NCBI GenBank assembly: GCA_035573655.1
Contig: DATMAC010000072.1
Location: 1 to 7,723 of the forward strand
Length of the DNA stretch: 7,723 bases
Reading direction: 5' to 3'
Source of the DNA: Thermoflexus sp035573655
GTDB lineage: Bacteria; Chloroflexota; Anaerolineae; Thermoflexales; Thermoflexaceae
Part shown: positions 1 through 6,612 of the stretch, one piece after another
Position numbering within the stretch: position 1 is the first letter of the stretch
How the letters are laid out: each line of letters opens with the position of its first letter
Position numbers and translations under genes: made by a program
The notes under the pieces: generated by a model
The model's input: only the letters and a program-made list of their open reading frames with translations
The model's database searches: none
Told to the model about the DNA's origin: nothing

Positions 1-1175
1 GCGGTGTGGAAGCGGTGCTTGCCCGGCAGGCGCGACACCTAGCGGAGGCCGGCTATCGGGTGCGGGTGATCGCCGGTGAGGTGGCGATGGAAGCACCTGG
101 TGTCGAGGCGGTTCGGATCCCGCCCATGTACGGGGGCCACGATGACATCGCCCCGCTGCAGGTTGCGCTGGCGGCGGGTCAGATCCCGCCGGATTTCGAA
201 GGATGGCGGGAGCAGTTGCGCGCAGCCCTCTCGGAGGCCCTCCGAGGGGTCGACGTCGCGATCCTCCACAACGTCTGCACGCTGGACAAGAACCTCGTCC
301 TCTCCGCCGCGCTTTATGATTTGGTCCGCCAGGAACCCCGGCGCTGGATCGGCTGGCACCACGACGCGGTGATCCTGCGGGCGGAAGCGCCGCGTTTCCC
401 AGGGGAGCCATGGGATCTGCTCTTCCGGCCGTGGCCGGTGATCCATGTCACGGTTTCGGAGGCGCGCCGTCAGGCGCTGGCCGCCGCGTGGGGGATTCCA
501 CCGGAGCAGATCCACGTGGTCCCTAACGGCGTGGATCCCGGGGATTTCTTCCGCTGGACCCCCTTGACCCGCTCGTTGGTGGAGCAGCTGGGCCTGATGG
601 AAGCCGATGTCATCCTGCTCACCCCCGTCCGAATCACCCGGCGGAAGAACTTAGAGGCGGCCCTCGCTGTCCTGAGGGCGCTGCGTGAGAAAACCCATTG
701 GGATGCCCGCCTGGTGGTCACCGGCCCCCTGGGGCCCCATAACCCGGCGAACCGAGCGTACCTGGAAGAGCTCCGAAGCCTGCGGTCCGCGTGGGGGCTC
801 ACGGAGGCCGCCCACTTCCTCTGCGAGCTCGTGGCGCAGGGACTCCCCGAGGAATCGGTGGCCGATTTCTACACCTTGGCCGACGCGGTGCTGCTCACCA
901 GCCGCGAGGAGGGGTTCGGGTTGCCGATCTTAGAAGCGGGACTGGCCCGGCTGCCGGTGTTCGCCTATGTGCTGCCGCCTTTAGCGGAGCTCGGGGGGAC
1001 CGACGTGTTTCTATTCCCGGAGCGCGAGGGCCCCGAGGCGCTGGCGGCGGCGATCGCCCGCTTTCTGGAGGCCGATCCCAGCGCCCGCCTGCGCCGTCGG
1101 GTCCGTCGTCAATTCGCATGGGCCAGCTTGATCCGGGAGCGGGTGATCCCGCTGCTGGAGGAAGAGAGGGGATAG
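1..1175 (+). CDS. Family 4 (GT-B) glycosyltransferase, 5' end outside window
   Basis: Retaining GT-B glycosyltransferase that likely moves a sugar from a nucleotide-sugar donor to a glycan or lipid acceptor at the cytoplasmic face; substrate not predictable. The frame is open to the left edge and begins GVEAVLARQARHLAEAGYRV, which matches the GG-V-E...LA..L...G..V segment lying some 15-20 residues inside this family, so the GTG at base 6 is not the true start. Numbering from that GTG: an HNV motif at 88-90 in the N-terminal Rossmann half, VPNGVDP at 172-178 at the domain junction, a TPVRITRRKNLEAAL donor-domain segment at 206-220, and the E-x7-E donor-binding motif as EEGFGLPILE at 301-310 (E302 and E310). 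It ends in TAG at 1173-1175, 57 nt before a convergent gene. It is the only plus-strand gene here, so its operon partners lie upstream, outside the window. Family call firm, specificity unknown. Confidence 0.9.
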   Translation, partial: GVEAVLARQARHLAEAGYRVRVIAGEVAMEAPGVEAVRIPPMYGGHDDIAPLQVALAAGQIPPDFEGWREQLRAALSEALRGVDVAILHNVCTLDKNLVLSAALYDLVRQEPRRWIGWHHDAVILRAEAPRFPGEPWDLLFRPWPVIHVTVSEARRQALAAAWGIPPEQIHVVPNGVDPGDFFRWTPLTRSLVEQLGLMEADVILLTPVRITRRKNLEAALAVLRALREKTHWDARLVVTGPLGPHNPANRAYLEELRSLRSAWGLTEAAHFLCELVAQGLPEESVADFYTLADAVLLTSREEGFGLPILEAGLARLPVFAYVLPPLAELGGTDVFLFPEREGPEALAAAIARFLEADPSARLRRRVRRQFAWASLIRERVIPLLEEERG

Positions 1176-1181
1176 AGAAGA

Positions 1182-1210
1182 GGTGGGGGCTGCCAGCGGC
1201 GGCCCCCACC
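1182..1210. terminator. Hairpin between convergent genes, probable bidirectional terminator
   Basis: GGTGGGGGC at 1182-1190 pairs with GCCCCCACC at 1202-1210, and the stem continues inward (1191-1194 with 1198-1201, one G-U pair) to an AGC triloop, giving about 13 bp. It lies in the 57-nt gap between two genes that end facing each other. On the minus strand it is followed by pyrimidine-rich TCTTCTCT; on the plus strand no T-run follows, so it should work best for the minus-strand acyl-CoA operon. Termination is inferred from structure and position. Confidence 0.65.
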
Positions 1211-1232
1211 CCGTGACCGTTCTCCAAAGCCC

Positions 1233-2006
1233 TTATTTCCACTCGTAGAACCCGCGACCGGTTTTGCGGCCCAGGCGGCCGGCTCGGACCATCTGGCGGA
1301 GGAGGGGAGCGGCCCGGTAGGCCCCGTTGCGGTGCTCCCCCTCCAGGGCGTCCAGGATGGCCACCACGAGATCCAGGCCGATGAGGTCTCCCCATTCCAG
1401 CGGCCCGCGCGGGTAGTTCGTCCCAAGCTTCATCGCGGTGTCGATGTCCTCCGGGGCGGCGACCCCCTCCATGACGGCGAAGGCGGCCTCGTTGATCAAC
1501 GCGCAAAGGATCCGTGGGAGGGCCATCCCGACGGCGTCCCGCACGACTTCCACTTGAAACCCGATGGCCTCCAGATGCGCCCTCGCCAGCTTCAGGGCCG
1601 CACCATCTCCATGGAGAGGGATCGCCAGCTCCACCGGGGCGCCCTGGGTCAGGGGTGGCAACACGGCAAATCCCACCACCCGGCCCGGGTGCTGGGTCCA
1701 GCTGGCGACCTGGGTGGCCGAGACCGTCAGGCACAGGGAGAGGAGAGGCGTTTCCGGAGGGAGCGATGCATCCAGCATCCCAATGAGTGTCCGTTTCGGG
1801 TCAGGGGGAGAAGGAAGAACCTCCAGGGCCAGGGCCGCGCTTTGGGCCTCGGCCTGAATGGCGGGCGGAAGGGTCGAAGGGATCTCCCCTTCGCAGGTGA
1901 GGACCGCTGTGGGGTGACCCTGCTCCAGGAATAATCGACCGAGGTCCTCAGCGAACGTAGAGGCCCCCACAATCAGGACGCGCCCTTTGAAAGGCCGTGT
2001 GCCCAT
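1233..2006 (-). CDS. 3-hydroxyacyl-CoA dehydrogenase-like protein, probably catalytically inactive
   Basis: A 257-aa protein with the two-domain layout of 3-hydroxyacyl-CoA dehydrogenase. The C-terminal domain is well kept: LGTNYPRGPLEWGDLIGLDL at about 194-213 and MVRAGRLGRKTGRGFYEW at 239-256 match the dimerisation domain of the paralogue encoded just upstream. The N-terminal half has lost its signatures. The NAD loop GxGxxG reads GASTFA (14-19) and the ribose-binding Asp is Thr37. By hand alignment the substrate Ser is Leu93, the catalytic His is Ala114 (GFAVLPP in place of GMHFFNP) and the Asn is Pro164; only the partner Glu (E126) remains. It may be a regulatory or scaffolding subunit, a dimer partner of the paralogue, or an enzyme with a different reaction. 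The start is firm: AGGAGGG at 2011-2018 lies 4-5 nt before ATG2006. It is the last gene of the unit, 57 nt after the intact dehydrogenase. Confidence 0.85.
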   Translation of the reverse strand: MGTRPFKGRVLIVGASTFAEDLGRLFLEQGHPTAVLTCEGEIPSTLPPAIQAEAQSAALALEVLPSPPDPKRTLIGMLDASLPPETPLLSLCLTVSATQVASWTQHPGRVVGFAVLPPLTQGAPVELAIPLHGDGAALKLARAHLEAIGFQVEVVRDAVGMALPRILCALINEAAFAVMEGVAAPEDIDTAMKLGTNYPRGPLEWGDLIGLDLVVAILDALEGEHRNGAYRAAPLLRQMVRAGRLGRKTGRGFYEWK

Positions 2007-2063
2007 TCAACCCTCCTGAATTCGAGCCCTTGAGCGCTCGTCGGATATGCTGGGCCGTCTGGG

Positions 2064-2915
2064 TCACTGTCCCTCGTAGTCATACCATCCTTTCCCGCTC
2101 TTCCGCCCCAGGCGGCCCGCCTGGACCATCTGGCGTTGCAGGGGGTGGGGACGGAAGCGGGGTTCTTCGAAGAAGGCGCGGTAAACGCTCTCGCTCACCG
2201 CCAGATTCACATCCAGGCCGATCAGATCCATGAGCTCGAAGGGCCCCATGCGGAACCCCAGCGCGCGGACCAGCCGGTCCACCGTGGGCGGATCGGCCAC
2301 TCCTTCCCCGACCAAGCGGAGGGCTTCCAGGTAAAAGGGGCGGGCCACCCGGTTCACGATAAACCCCGGGGTGTCCTTCACGACCACGGGGGTCTTGCCC
2401 CACCGCCGGGCCAGATCGACCAGGGCCCGCACGGTCTCCTCGGATGTGGCCAGCCCCCGCACCACCTCCACGAGGCGCATCACTGGAGCCGGGTTGAAGA
2501 AGTGCATGCCGGCCACCCGTTCCGGGCGCCGGGTGACGGCCCCCAGGGCGGTGATCGAGAGGGAGGAGGTGTTCGAGGCCAAGATCGCGCCCGGATGGCA
2601 TATGGCGTCCAGCTGGCGGAAGAGATCTTGTTTGAGGGCCAGATCTTCATGGACCGCCTCGATGATCACGTCCGCATCGGCCAGCTCTGCCAGCGAGGCG
2701 CTGAGGAAAAGCCGCTCCCGGGCGCGTTGGGCTTCCGCCTCCGCCAGCTTGCCTTTCGCCGCGGCTTCCTGCAGCCACGTCTCGATTTGGGCTCCCGCGC
2801 TCTCCAGGGCCCCGGGGGCCACGTCGTAGAGGATCACCTGGGCGCCGTGGGTGAGCGCCACATAGGCGATCCCCCGTCCCATCGTCCCCGCACCGACGAT
2901 CCCCACCCGCTCCAT
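2064..2915 (-). CDS. 3-hydroxyacyl-CoA (3-hydroxybutyryl-CoA) dehydrogenase, NAD-dependent
   Basis: Oxidises (S)-3-hydroxyacyl-CoA to 3-ketoacyl-CoA with NAD+ (or the reverse) in the cytoplasm. At 283 aa it has the usual length of single-function Hbd/PaaH enzymes. The Rossmann domain starts with GAGTMG at 8-13 and Asp31 for the adenosine ribose. SNTSS at 114-118 carries the substrate Ser117. The catalytic pair is His138 in GMHFFNPAP and Glu150, with Asn188 in FIVNR; the 12- and 50-residue spacings equal those of the well-studied mitochondrial enzyme. The C-terminal domain has GFRMGPFELMDLIGLD (220-235) and AGRLGRKSGKGWYDY (266-280). ATG2915 is preceded by a GGAGGGGG run at 2923-2930 lying inside the end of the upstream crotonase gene, and the 4-nt gap suggests translational coupling. 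The crotonase partner suggests fatty-acid or aromatic (phenylacetate-type) CoA-ester breakdown; the exact substrate is not shown. Confidence 0.95.
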   Translation of the reverse strand: MERVGIVGAGTMGRGIAYVALTHGAQVILYDVAPGALESAGAQIETWLQEAAAKGKLAEAEAQRARERLFLSASLAELADADVIIEAVHEDLALKQDLFRQLDAICHPGAILASNTSSLSITALGAVTRRPERVAGMHFFNPAPVMRLVEVVRGLATSEETVRALVDLARRWGKTPVVVKDTPGFIVNRVARPFYLEALRLVGEGVADPPTVDRLVRALGFRMGPFELMDLIGLDVNLAVSESVYRAFFEEPRFRPHPLQRQMVQAGRLGRKSGKGWYDYEGQ

Positions 2916-2919
2916 CGGC

Positions 2920-3705
2920 TCACCCCCTCCGGCGCTGAAGGAAAGCCTCCACCCGCTCCCGATGCTCTGGGGTGCGGGCGGCCGCGTCCTGGAGATGCGC
3001 TTCGTATTCCAGGGATTGCTCGAGGGTGAAGGTCATCGCCCGGTTCAGGGCCCGCTTCAGCCATCCCACCGCCCGGCTTGGCAGCTCCTGCAACTTTGCC
3101 GCCCATTCCCGCGCGGTGGGCAGCACCTGTTCCGGCGGCACCACCGCGTTGACCAGCCCCCACGCCAACGCCTGGGGCGCTTCCAGCCGATCGATCAGCG
3201 TCGCGGCCTCAAACGCCCGGGCGTAGCCGGCGAACCGGGGCAGGAACCACGTGGAGCCGGAGTCCGGGATCAAGGCGATCTTCGCGAAGGCGTTGAACAC
3301 CAACGAGGCGTTCTCGGCCATGACCCGGAGATCGCAGGCCAGGGCCAGGCTGCAGCCCGCTCCGGCAGCTACCCCGTTGATGGCCGCGATGAACGGCTTC
3401 TCCGTGTTGCGGATGCGGAGGATCAGGGGATTGTAACGGGAGCGCAGATGCTCACCGATGGAAGGCCCCGCCTCCGGCCGCTCATACCGCTGCCGCATCT
3501 CCGCCAGATCCTGGCCGGCGCAGAACCCCCGCCCAGCTCCGGTGATGATCACCGCGCGGACGGCCTCGTCGCGCTCGACGGCGCGCAAGGCCTGTTGCAG
3601 CTCCTCAAACATCCGCTCGTTAAAGGCGTTCAGGACATCGGGACGGTTCAGGGTGATAAGGGCGATCCCATCTTGGACTTCATAAAGCAATGTCTCGTAC
3701 GCCAT
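2920..3705 (-). CDS. Enoyl-CoA hydratase/isomerase family protein, PaaG-like
   Basis: A 261-aa crotonase-fold enzyme acting on CoA esters in the cytoplasm. The two oxyanion-hole segments are visible: GAGRGFCAGQDL at 56-67 and NGVAAGAGCSLALACD at 110-125. By alignment to classical enoyl-CoA hydratase, both catalytic Glu residues are absent (Ser119 and Ala139), while an Asp is present in LIPDSGSTWFLPR (Asp148). This is the pattern of PaaG, the ring-1,2-epoxyphenylacetyl-CoA isomerase, and related delta3,delta2-enoyl-CoA isomerases, so isomerase activity is more likely than hydration. An in-frame ATG lies 48 nt upstream (3753), but the start at 3705 fits better: it has GGGAGGG 6 nt ahead and gives the family's usual N-terminus (MAYETLLYEVQDGIALITLN). 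It is first in a three-gene acyl-CoA unit, 4 nt ahead of the dehydrogenase. PaaG function is an inference, since no other paa genes are visible. Confidence 0.9.
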   Translation of the reverse strand: MAYETLLYEVQDGIALITLNRPDVLNAFNERMFEELQQALRAVERDEAVRAVIITGAGRGFCAGQDLAEMRQRYERPEAGPSIGEHLRSRYNPLILRIRNTEKPFIAAINGVAAGAGCSLALACDLRVMAENASLVFNAFAKIALIPDSGSTWFLPRFAGYARAFEAATLIDRLEAPQALAWGLVNAVVPPEQVLPTAREWAAKLQELPSRAVGWLKRALNRAMTFTLEQSLEYEAHLQDAAARTPEHRERVEAFLQRRRG

Positions 3706-3711
3706 GGCCAA

Positions 3712-3718
3712 CCCTCCC
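3712..3718 (-). promoter_or_regulatory. Shine-Dalgarno site that fixes the crotonase start
   Basis: Minus-strand GGGAGGG ends 6 nt before ATG3705. No comparable site precedes the upstream in-frame ATG at 3753, so the shorter protein is preferred. Confidence 0.75.
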
Positions 3719-3725
3719 GTGTCTG

Positions 3726-3753
3726 ATTTTGGGAATATTCGAGAGAAGGGCAA
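3726..3753 (-). promoter_or_regulatory. Weak candidate promoter for the acyl-CoA operon
   Basis: Minus-strand TTGCCC (3748-3753, 4/6 match to the -35 consensus) and CAAAAT (3726-3731, 4/6 match to -10) are 16 nt apart. They lie between the palindromic repeat cluster and the Shine-Dalgarno site of the first gene. Both boxes are poor matches, so this is only a suggestion of where transcription may begin. Confidence 0.2.
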
Positions 3754-3757
3754 ACCA

Positions 3758-3786
3758 CCTGGGGCACCCCTTGTGGGTGCCCCTAC
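3758..3786 (+). repeat. Palindromic repeat copy A (CTTGT loop)
   Basis: GGGGCACCC (3761-3769) and GGGTGCCCC (3775-3783) form a perfect 9-bp stem around a CTTGT loop (3770-3774), followed by TAC. The left GTA of the consensus is changed to CCT. It is the first of four copies packed between the GH3-like gene and the crotonase gene. Strand is assigned by the CYTRT loop. Confidence 0.8.
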
Positions 3787-3806
3787 AAAGGGTGCACACG
3801 TTGATT

Positions 3807-3835
3807 GTAGGGGCAGGCATAAGGCCTGCCCCTAT
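3807..3835 (-). repeat. Palindromic repeat copy B (CTTAT loop, inverted)
   Basis: GTAGGGGCAGGC (3807-3818) pairs with GCCTGCCCCTAT (3824-3835) around ATAAG, which reads CTTAT on the minus strand. The inner stem, AGGC with GCCT, differs from copy A yet is fully paired, so the change is compensated on both arms. Confidence 0.8.
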
Positions 3836-3845
3836 GTGCCCACCC

Positions 3846-3874
3846 ACGAGGGTACCCACAAGGGGTACCCCTAC
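3846..3874 (-). repeat. Palindromic repeat copy C (CTTGT loop, inverted)
   Basis: GGGTACCC (3850-3857) and GGGTACCC (3863-3870) pair around ACAAG (CTTGT on the minus strand), followed by CTAC. The arm carries TA where copies A, B, D and E have C-containing inner stems, and pairing is kept. The left outer GTA is degenerate. Confidence 0.7.
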
Positions 3875-3895
3875 GAAATGGTACAAATGCCGTCT

Positions 3896-3923
3896 GTAGG
3901 GGCATGCCTTGTGCCTGCCCTAC
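3896..3923 (+). repeat. Palindromic repeat copy D (CTTGT loop, decayed)
   Basis: GTAGGGGCATGC (3896-3907), CTTGT loop (3908-3912) and GCCTGCCCTAC (3913-3923). The right arm has lost one C and carries one mismatch, while the outer pairing extends to CTG...CAG (3894-3925). It lies 12 nt beyond the stop of the GH3-like gene. A lone half-arm, GGGTGCCCCT, follows at 3927-3936 and touches that stop codon. Confidence 0.7.
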
Positions 3924-3935
3924 AGGGGGTGCCCC

Positions 3936-6608
3936 TCACCGCAGTCCATCTTCCACGGGAAGCAGCGCCGTGAGCCCCCCGACCAGAAGGGCAACCGATC
4001 CGGAGGCCAGCGGGAGGAACCCCCGGACCCCCGGGATGGGGAGCATGGTCTGCCCAAGGGTCAGCAGAGTATAGCTCACCCATCCAGCGATCAGGCTGAG
4101 CAAAGTCGCCCGCCATGCCCGATCCAGGCTGCGGCGTTGTCCCAGCGCGAAGGCGATCGCGCCGAAGCCGATGATCAATAGATTGCTCCACCCAAAGACC
4201 GGCCATCCAGAGGCTGGGAACGGCCCGGCGATAGGCCCTGCGGATCGTGGGGTGGGCGTTGGCGAAAGCACAGGGGTGGGGACCATTGTCGGTTCTGGGA
4301 GGCGCGTGGGCGTGGGCGGCACGACTGTGGCGATCCTTCCGGGACGATTCTTCTCGATTTGGATTTGCAATCGATAGGAAAGACGGGCCGGTTCGCTGAC
4401 CGCCCGGATCTCTAGCAAACCCTCTCGATCCAGCGGGATATCGATTTCCGCGAAGCCCTCGCGGGTTCGGGCGACGAATGGGCCGATGCTTCCTTGACCA
4501 GTGTAAACGCCGGTGAAAGAGACCGGCGTGCCGTCAGGGACGAGGTATCCATCCCGGTCGTAGATCGGTCCCGCCCAGACGCGCAGCGCCTGTCCCACCT
4601 GGACGGCGACCGGCGCGGGGGTGCTTGAGGTCGTCCCCTCCCGGGGGCCTGCCCCCAGGGGGATCACCTGGTTGGGATCCGGCCGCAGGCGATCGGCGAG
4701 ATCGTAGCCGATGGCCGGGATGGTGATCGGCGGACGGCTCCGGGGGATCAGCGTCCCGAACAACCCCCGGGCCATGATCTCCACGGCAGGTGGGATGTGG
4801 GTCCAGATGGCCTCATAGCGAGCGAGCCGAGCGATCTCCCTCGGGCTCAGCGGGTAAAGGGCGCCGAATCCCCAGAAAACGATTTTCTTCCCGATCACCA
4901 AGTCGGTCCGTTCCCCGAGGAGAAGATGAGGAAGGCTCGAAGCTGGATACGCCGGATGCTCATCCAAGGCGGCGATCAGGATCCAAGCGGCCCGCTCGAA
5001 CTCCGGCCGCAGATCCGGTGCCCCGGGGGCCTGGGTGAGAAAGGCCATCGTTTCCTCGAAAGTGTGCGCAGAAAGCTGTGTGGAATCGATGGCGCCGCCG
5101 CTGGCTGCCTGGATGGCTTGGGTCAAAATCTCGGTGGGCAGCAGCGGCTGCTCGGGGCATGCCGCACACGCCCGCGCTGTCCGTCCGTCCACCAACACCA
5201 GGATCGGCTCTCCGGACTGGGGGATCGGTGGGGAATTCGGCCCGGCTGGATGGAGGCGCACCACGGCGCTTTCCAAAGCCTGGCGGACGGCCTGGAGATG
5301 CGTCGGGGTGCCCACGGCTTGGCGGAGCCGTTGAGGGCTGGGGAACACTGCCCCAGTAGCGAAACCGGGATAAAGGGCGTATTTCAGACGCAGGATGCGG
5401 GCGACGGCGCTGTTCACTTGGTTCTGGAAGGCCAGGTCGGTCGAGTATTTCTCGGTGAAGAACCGGATGACTTCTGCCGCCTGACGGGCTGCTTCGGCAG
5501 GATCGGCGTGAAGCTCCCCCAGCCAGATCAGATCATTGCCGGCCAGAAAGGCGTCCAGGGCCGCCCGGCGGAAATCGATCTCCCCTTGCTCGCTGGTGTA
5601 CAGCTCCCGGATCGCTGGATGTCCCAGGGGAGGGGAGAGCAATACCCCGCCGCCTTCCCGCCAGGCTTTGATCTCCGGCAGTGCGAGCAAGGCCCCGAGG
5701 GCGTTTCCATCCACCGCAATGGGGCGGGTCCATTCTTGAGCGCTTCCCCCGAAGCCACGGATACGCATGGTGGAAACTTGGACCGCCCGAAGGAGCGGAC
5801 GACCGGTTTCGGTGGGTGTCCGCATGAGCTCCATAAAGGGAACAAGATCGAAGGTGGCCAGGTCCTCTTTGGTGAGGACCGCCGTCCGTTTCCCCCGTCC
5901 ATAGGCGCGGCCTTCACCGGGGAAGGACCCGGGCACCGCCAGGAGTTTGCCCTCGCTCCCCGCCAGGAGGCCATCGAGGTAAGCCCGGGCGATCCGGCTC
6001 ACCCATTGGGGGTCGCCGCCGAATGTCTGTACACTGGCATCCCCCATGTCCGGCCGAGGTTCCAGCAAGACCTCGAGGGGAGGCCCCAAGAGCAGGTTCA
6101 CCCCCACCGCTTGGAGCTCCTCTCCTAGCGCCTGCCCGACCGCCTGGACGCGCTCGGGATCCCAGGTGGCGCCCAGCGCCATGGGGGAAGGGAGCGGCAT
6201 CGCCCCAGCGGTCCATGCGGAAAAGGGCGGGCCATCCCCCTGTTGCCGCAATCCGATGAACAGGGGAATGAAAGGGGTGAGCGTAGCGGCCTGTTGTTGC
6301 AGGGAGAGCGTGATGGAAAGCAGCTCCGAGGGCGTATTGCCCAAATTGGCGAAGTTCCCTTGTTCCGGGCTCAGGATCACGCCGCCGATCCGTTGTTCCG
6401 TCAGCAGCGCGCGGAGCGGATGGTCCGGCCGGGCGATGGGACCCGACAAGGTCACCACGAACAGCTGTCCCACCTTGGCCTCGGTCGGCATCCGGGCCAA
6501 CAGGCGGGCGATGAACTCATCCTCGCCCCCCTGGGCCTTGGCTGGGGTAAGCGGAAGAAACCCCATCGCCAAGGCGATGGCCAGCGCCCAGCGGATCCAG
6601 CGGCTCAA
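3936..6608 (-). CDS. Exported, membrane-anchored GH3-like protein, catalytic motifs degenerate
   Basis: An 890-aa protein on a glycoside hydrolase family 3 (beta-N-acetylhexosaminidase, NagZ-like) scaffold. Order: signal peptide 1-25 (MSRWIRW start, AKA/QG cleavage); GH3 barrel from about 33, with KVGQLF (45-50), GGVIL (75-79), MALGAT (143-148), GVNLLLGPPLEV (169-180) and FGGDP (196-200); a second alpha/beta domain about 465-640; an Ig-like beta domain about 667-752; a Pro/Thr-rich linker 762-791; three membrane helices near 808-824, 834-852 and 865-884. The Arg-rich loop between helices 1 and 2 implies an outside body and inside C-terminus. The active site looks dead: family KHFPGHG reads PGSFPGEG (226-233), the DSHH loop is missing, and the nucleophile segment GVV-T-DD reads GVLLSPPL (321-328). 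Likely a surface binding or structural protein. TTG6608 is chosen because GGAGG lies 8 nt ahead and it starts a clean signal peptide; an upstream TTG at 6647 adds 13 poor-fitting residues. It lies 4 nt after the CoA-binding gene. Confidence 0.85.
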   Translation of the reverse strand: MSRWIRWALAIALAMGFLPLTPAKAQGGEDEFIARLLARMPTEAKVGQLFVVTLSGPIARPDHPLRALLTEQRIGGVILSPEQGNFANLGNTPSELLSITLSLQQQAATLTPFIPLFIGLRQQGDGPPFSAWTAGAMPLPSPMALGATWDPERVQAVGQALGEELQAVGVNLLLGPPLEVLLEPRPDMGDASVQTFGGDPQWVSRIARAYLDGLLAGSEGKLLAVPGSFPGEGRAYGRGKRTAVLTKEDLATFDLVPFMELMRTPTETGRPLLRAVQVSTMRIRGFGGSAQEWTRPIAVDGNALGALLALPEIKAWREGGGVLLSPPLGHPAIRELYTSEQGEIDFRRAALDAFLAGNDLIWLGELHADPAEAARQAAEVIRFFTEKYSTDLAFQNQVNSAVARILRLKYALYPGFATGAVFPSPQRLRQAVGTPTHLQAVRQALESAVVRLHPAGPNSPPIPQSGEPILVLVDGRTARACAACPEQPLLPTEILTQAIQAASGGAIDSTQLSAHTFEETMAFLTQAPGAPDLRPEFERAAWILIAALDEHPAYPASSLPHLLLGERTDLVIGKKIVFWGFGALYPLSPREIARLARYEAIWTHIPPAVEIMARGLFGTLIPRSRPPITIPAIGYDLADRLRPDPNQVIPLGAGPREGTTSSTPAPVAVQVGQALRVWAGPIYDRDGYLVPDGTPVSFTGVYTGQGSIGPFVARTREGFAEIDIPLDREGLLEIRAVSEPARLSYRLQIQIEKNRPGRIATVVPPTPTRLPEPTMVPTPVLSPTPTPRSAGPIAGPFPASGWPVFGWSNLLIIGFGAIAFALGQRRSLDRAWRATLLSLIAGWVSYTLLTLGQTMLPIPGVRGFLPLASGSVALLVGGLTALLPVEDGLR

Positions 6609-6612
6609 TGAT

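Noticed and set aside
6..8. GTG as the start of the glycosyltransferase
   Set aside because: The frame is open to the left edge, a Gly codon precedes in the family motif, and the N-terminal strand and loop of the GT-B fold would be missing.
2136..3726. Long plus-strand frames opposite the dehydrogenase and crotonase genes
   Set aside because: These are shadows of firmly identified minus-strand genes; their composition is biased and no domain is visible.
3758..3936. CRISPR array
   Set aside because: The repeats are palindromes in both orientations with diverged arms and irregular, very short spacing; there are no uniform spacers and no cas genes.
3690..3973. Small genes in the intergenic repeat region
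   Set aside because: Open frames here are made of the palindromic repeats, have no ribosome binding site and overlap neighbouring gene ends.
4797..6128. A 443-codon open frame on the plus strand, opposite the GH3-like gene
   Set aside because: It is antisense to a gene with recognisable domains, has low-complexity Gly/Pro/Arg-rich composition typical of GC-rich shadow frames, and matches no family I know.
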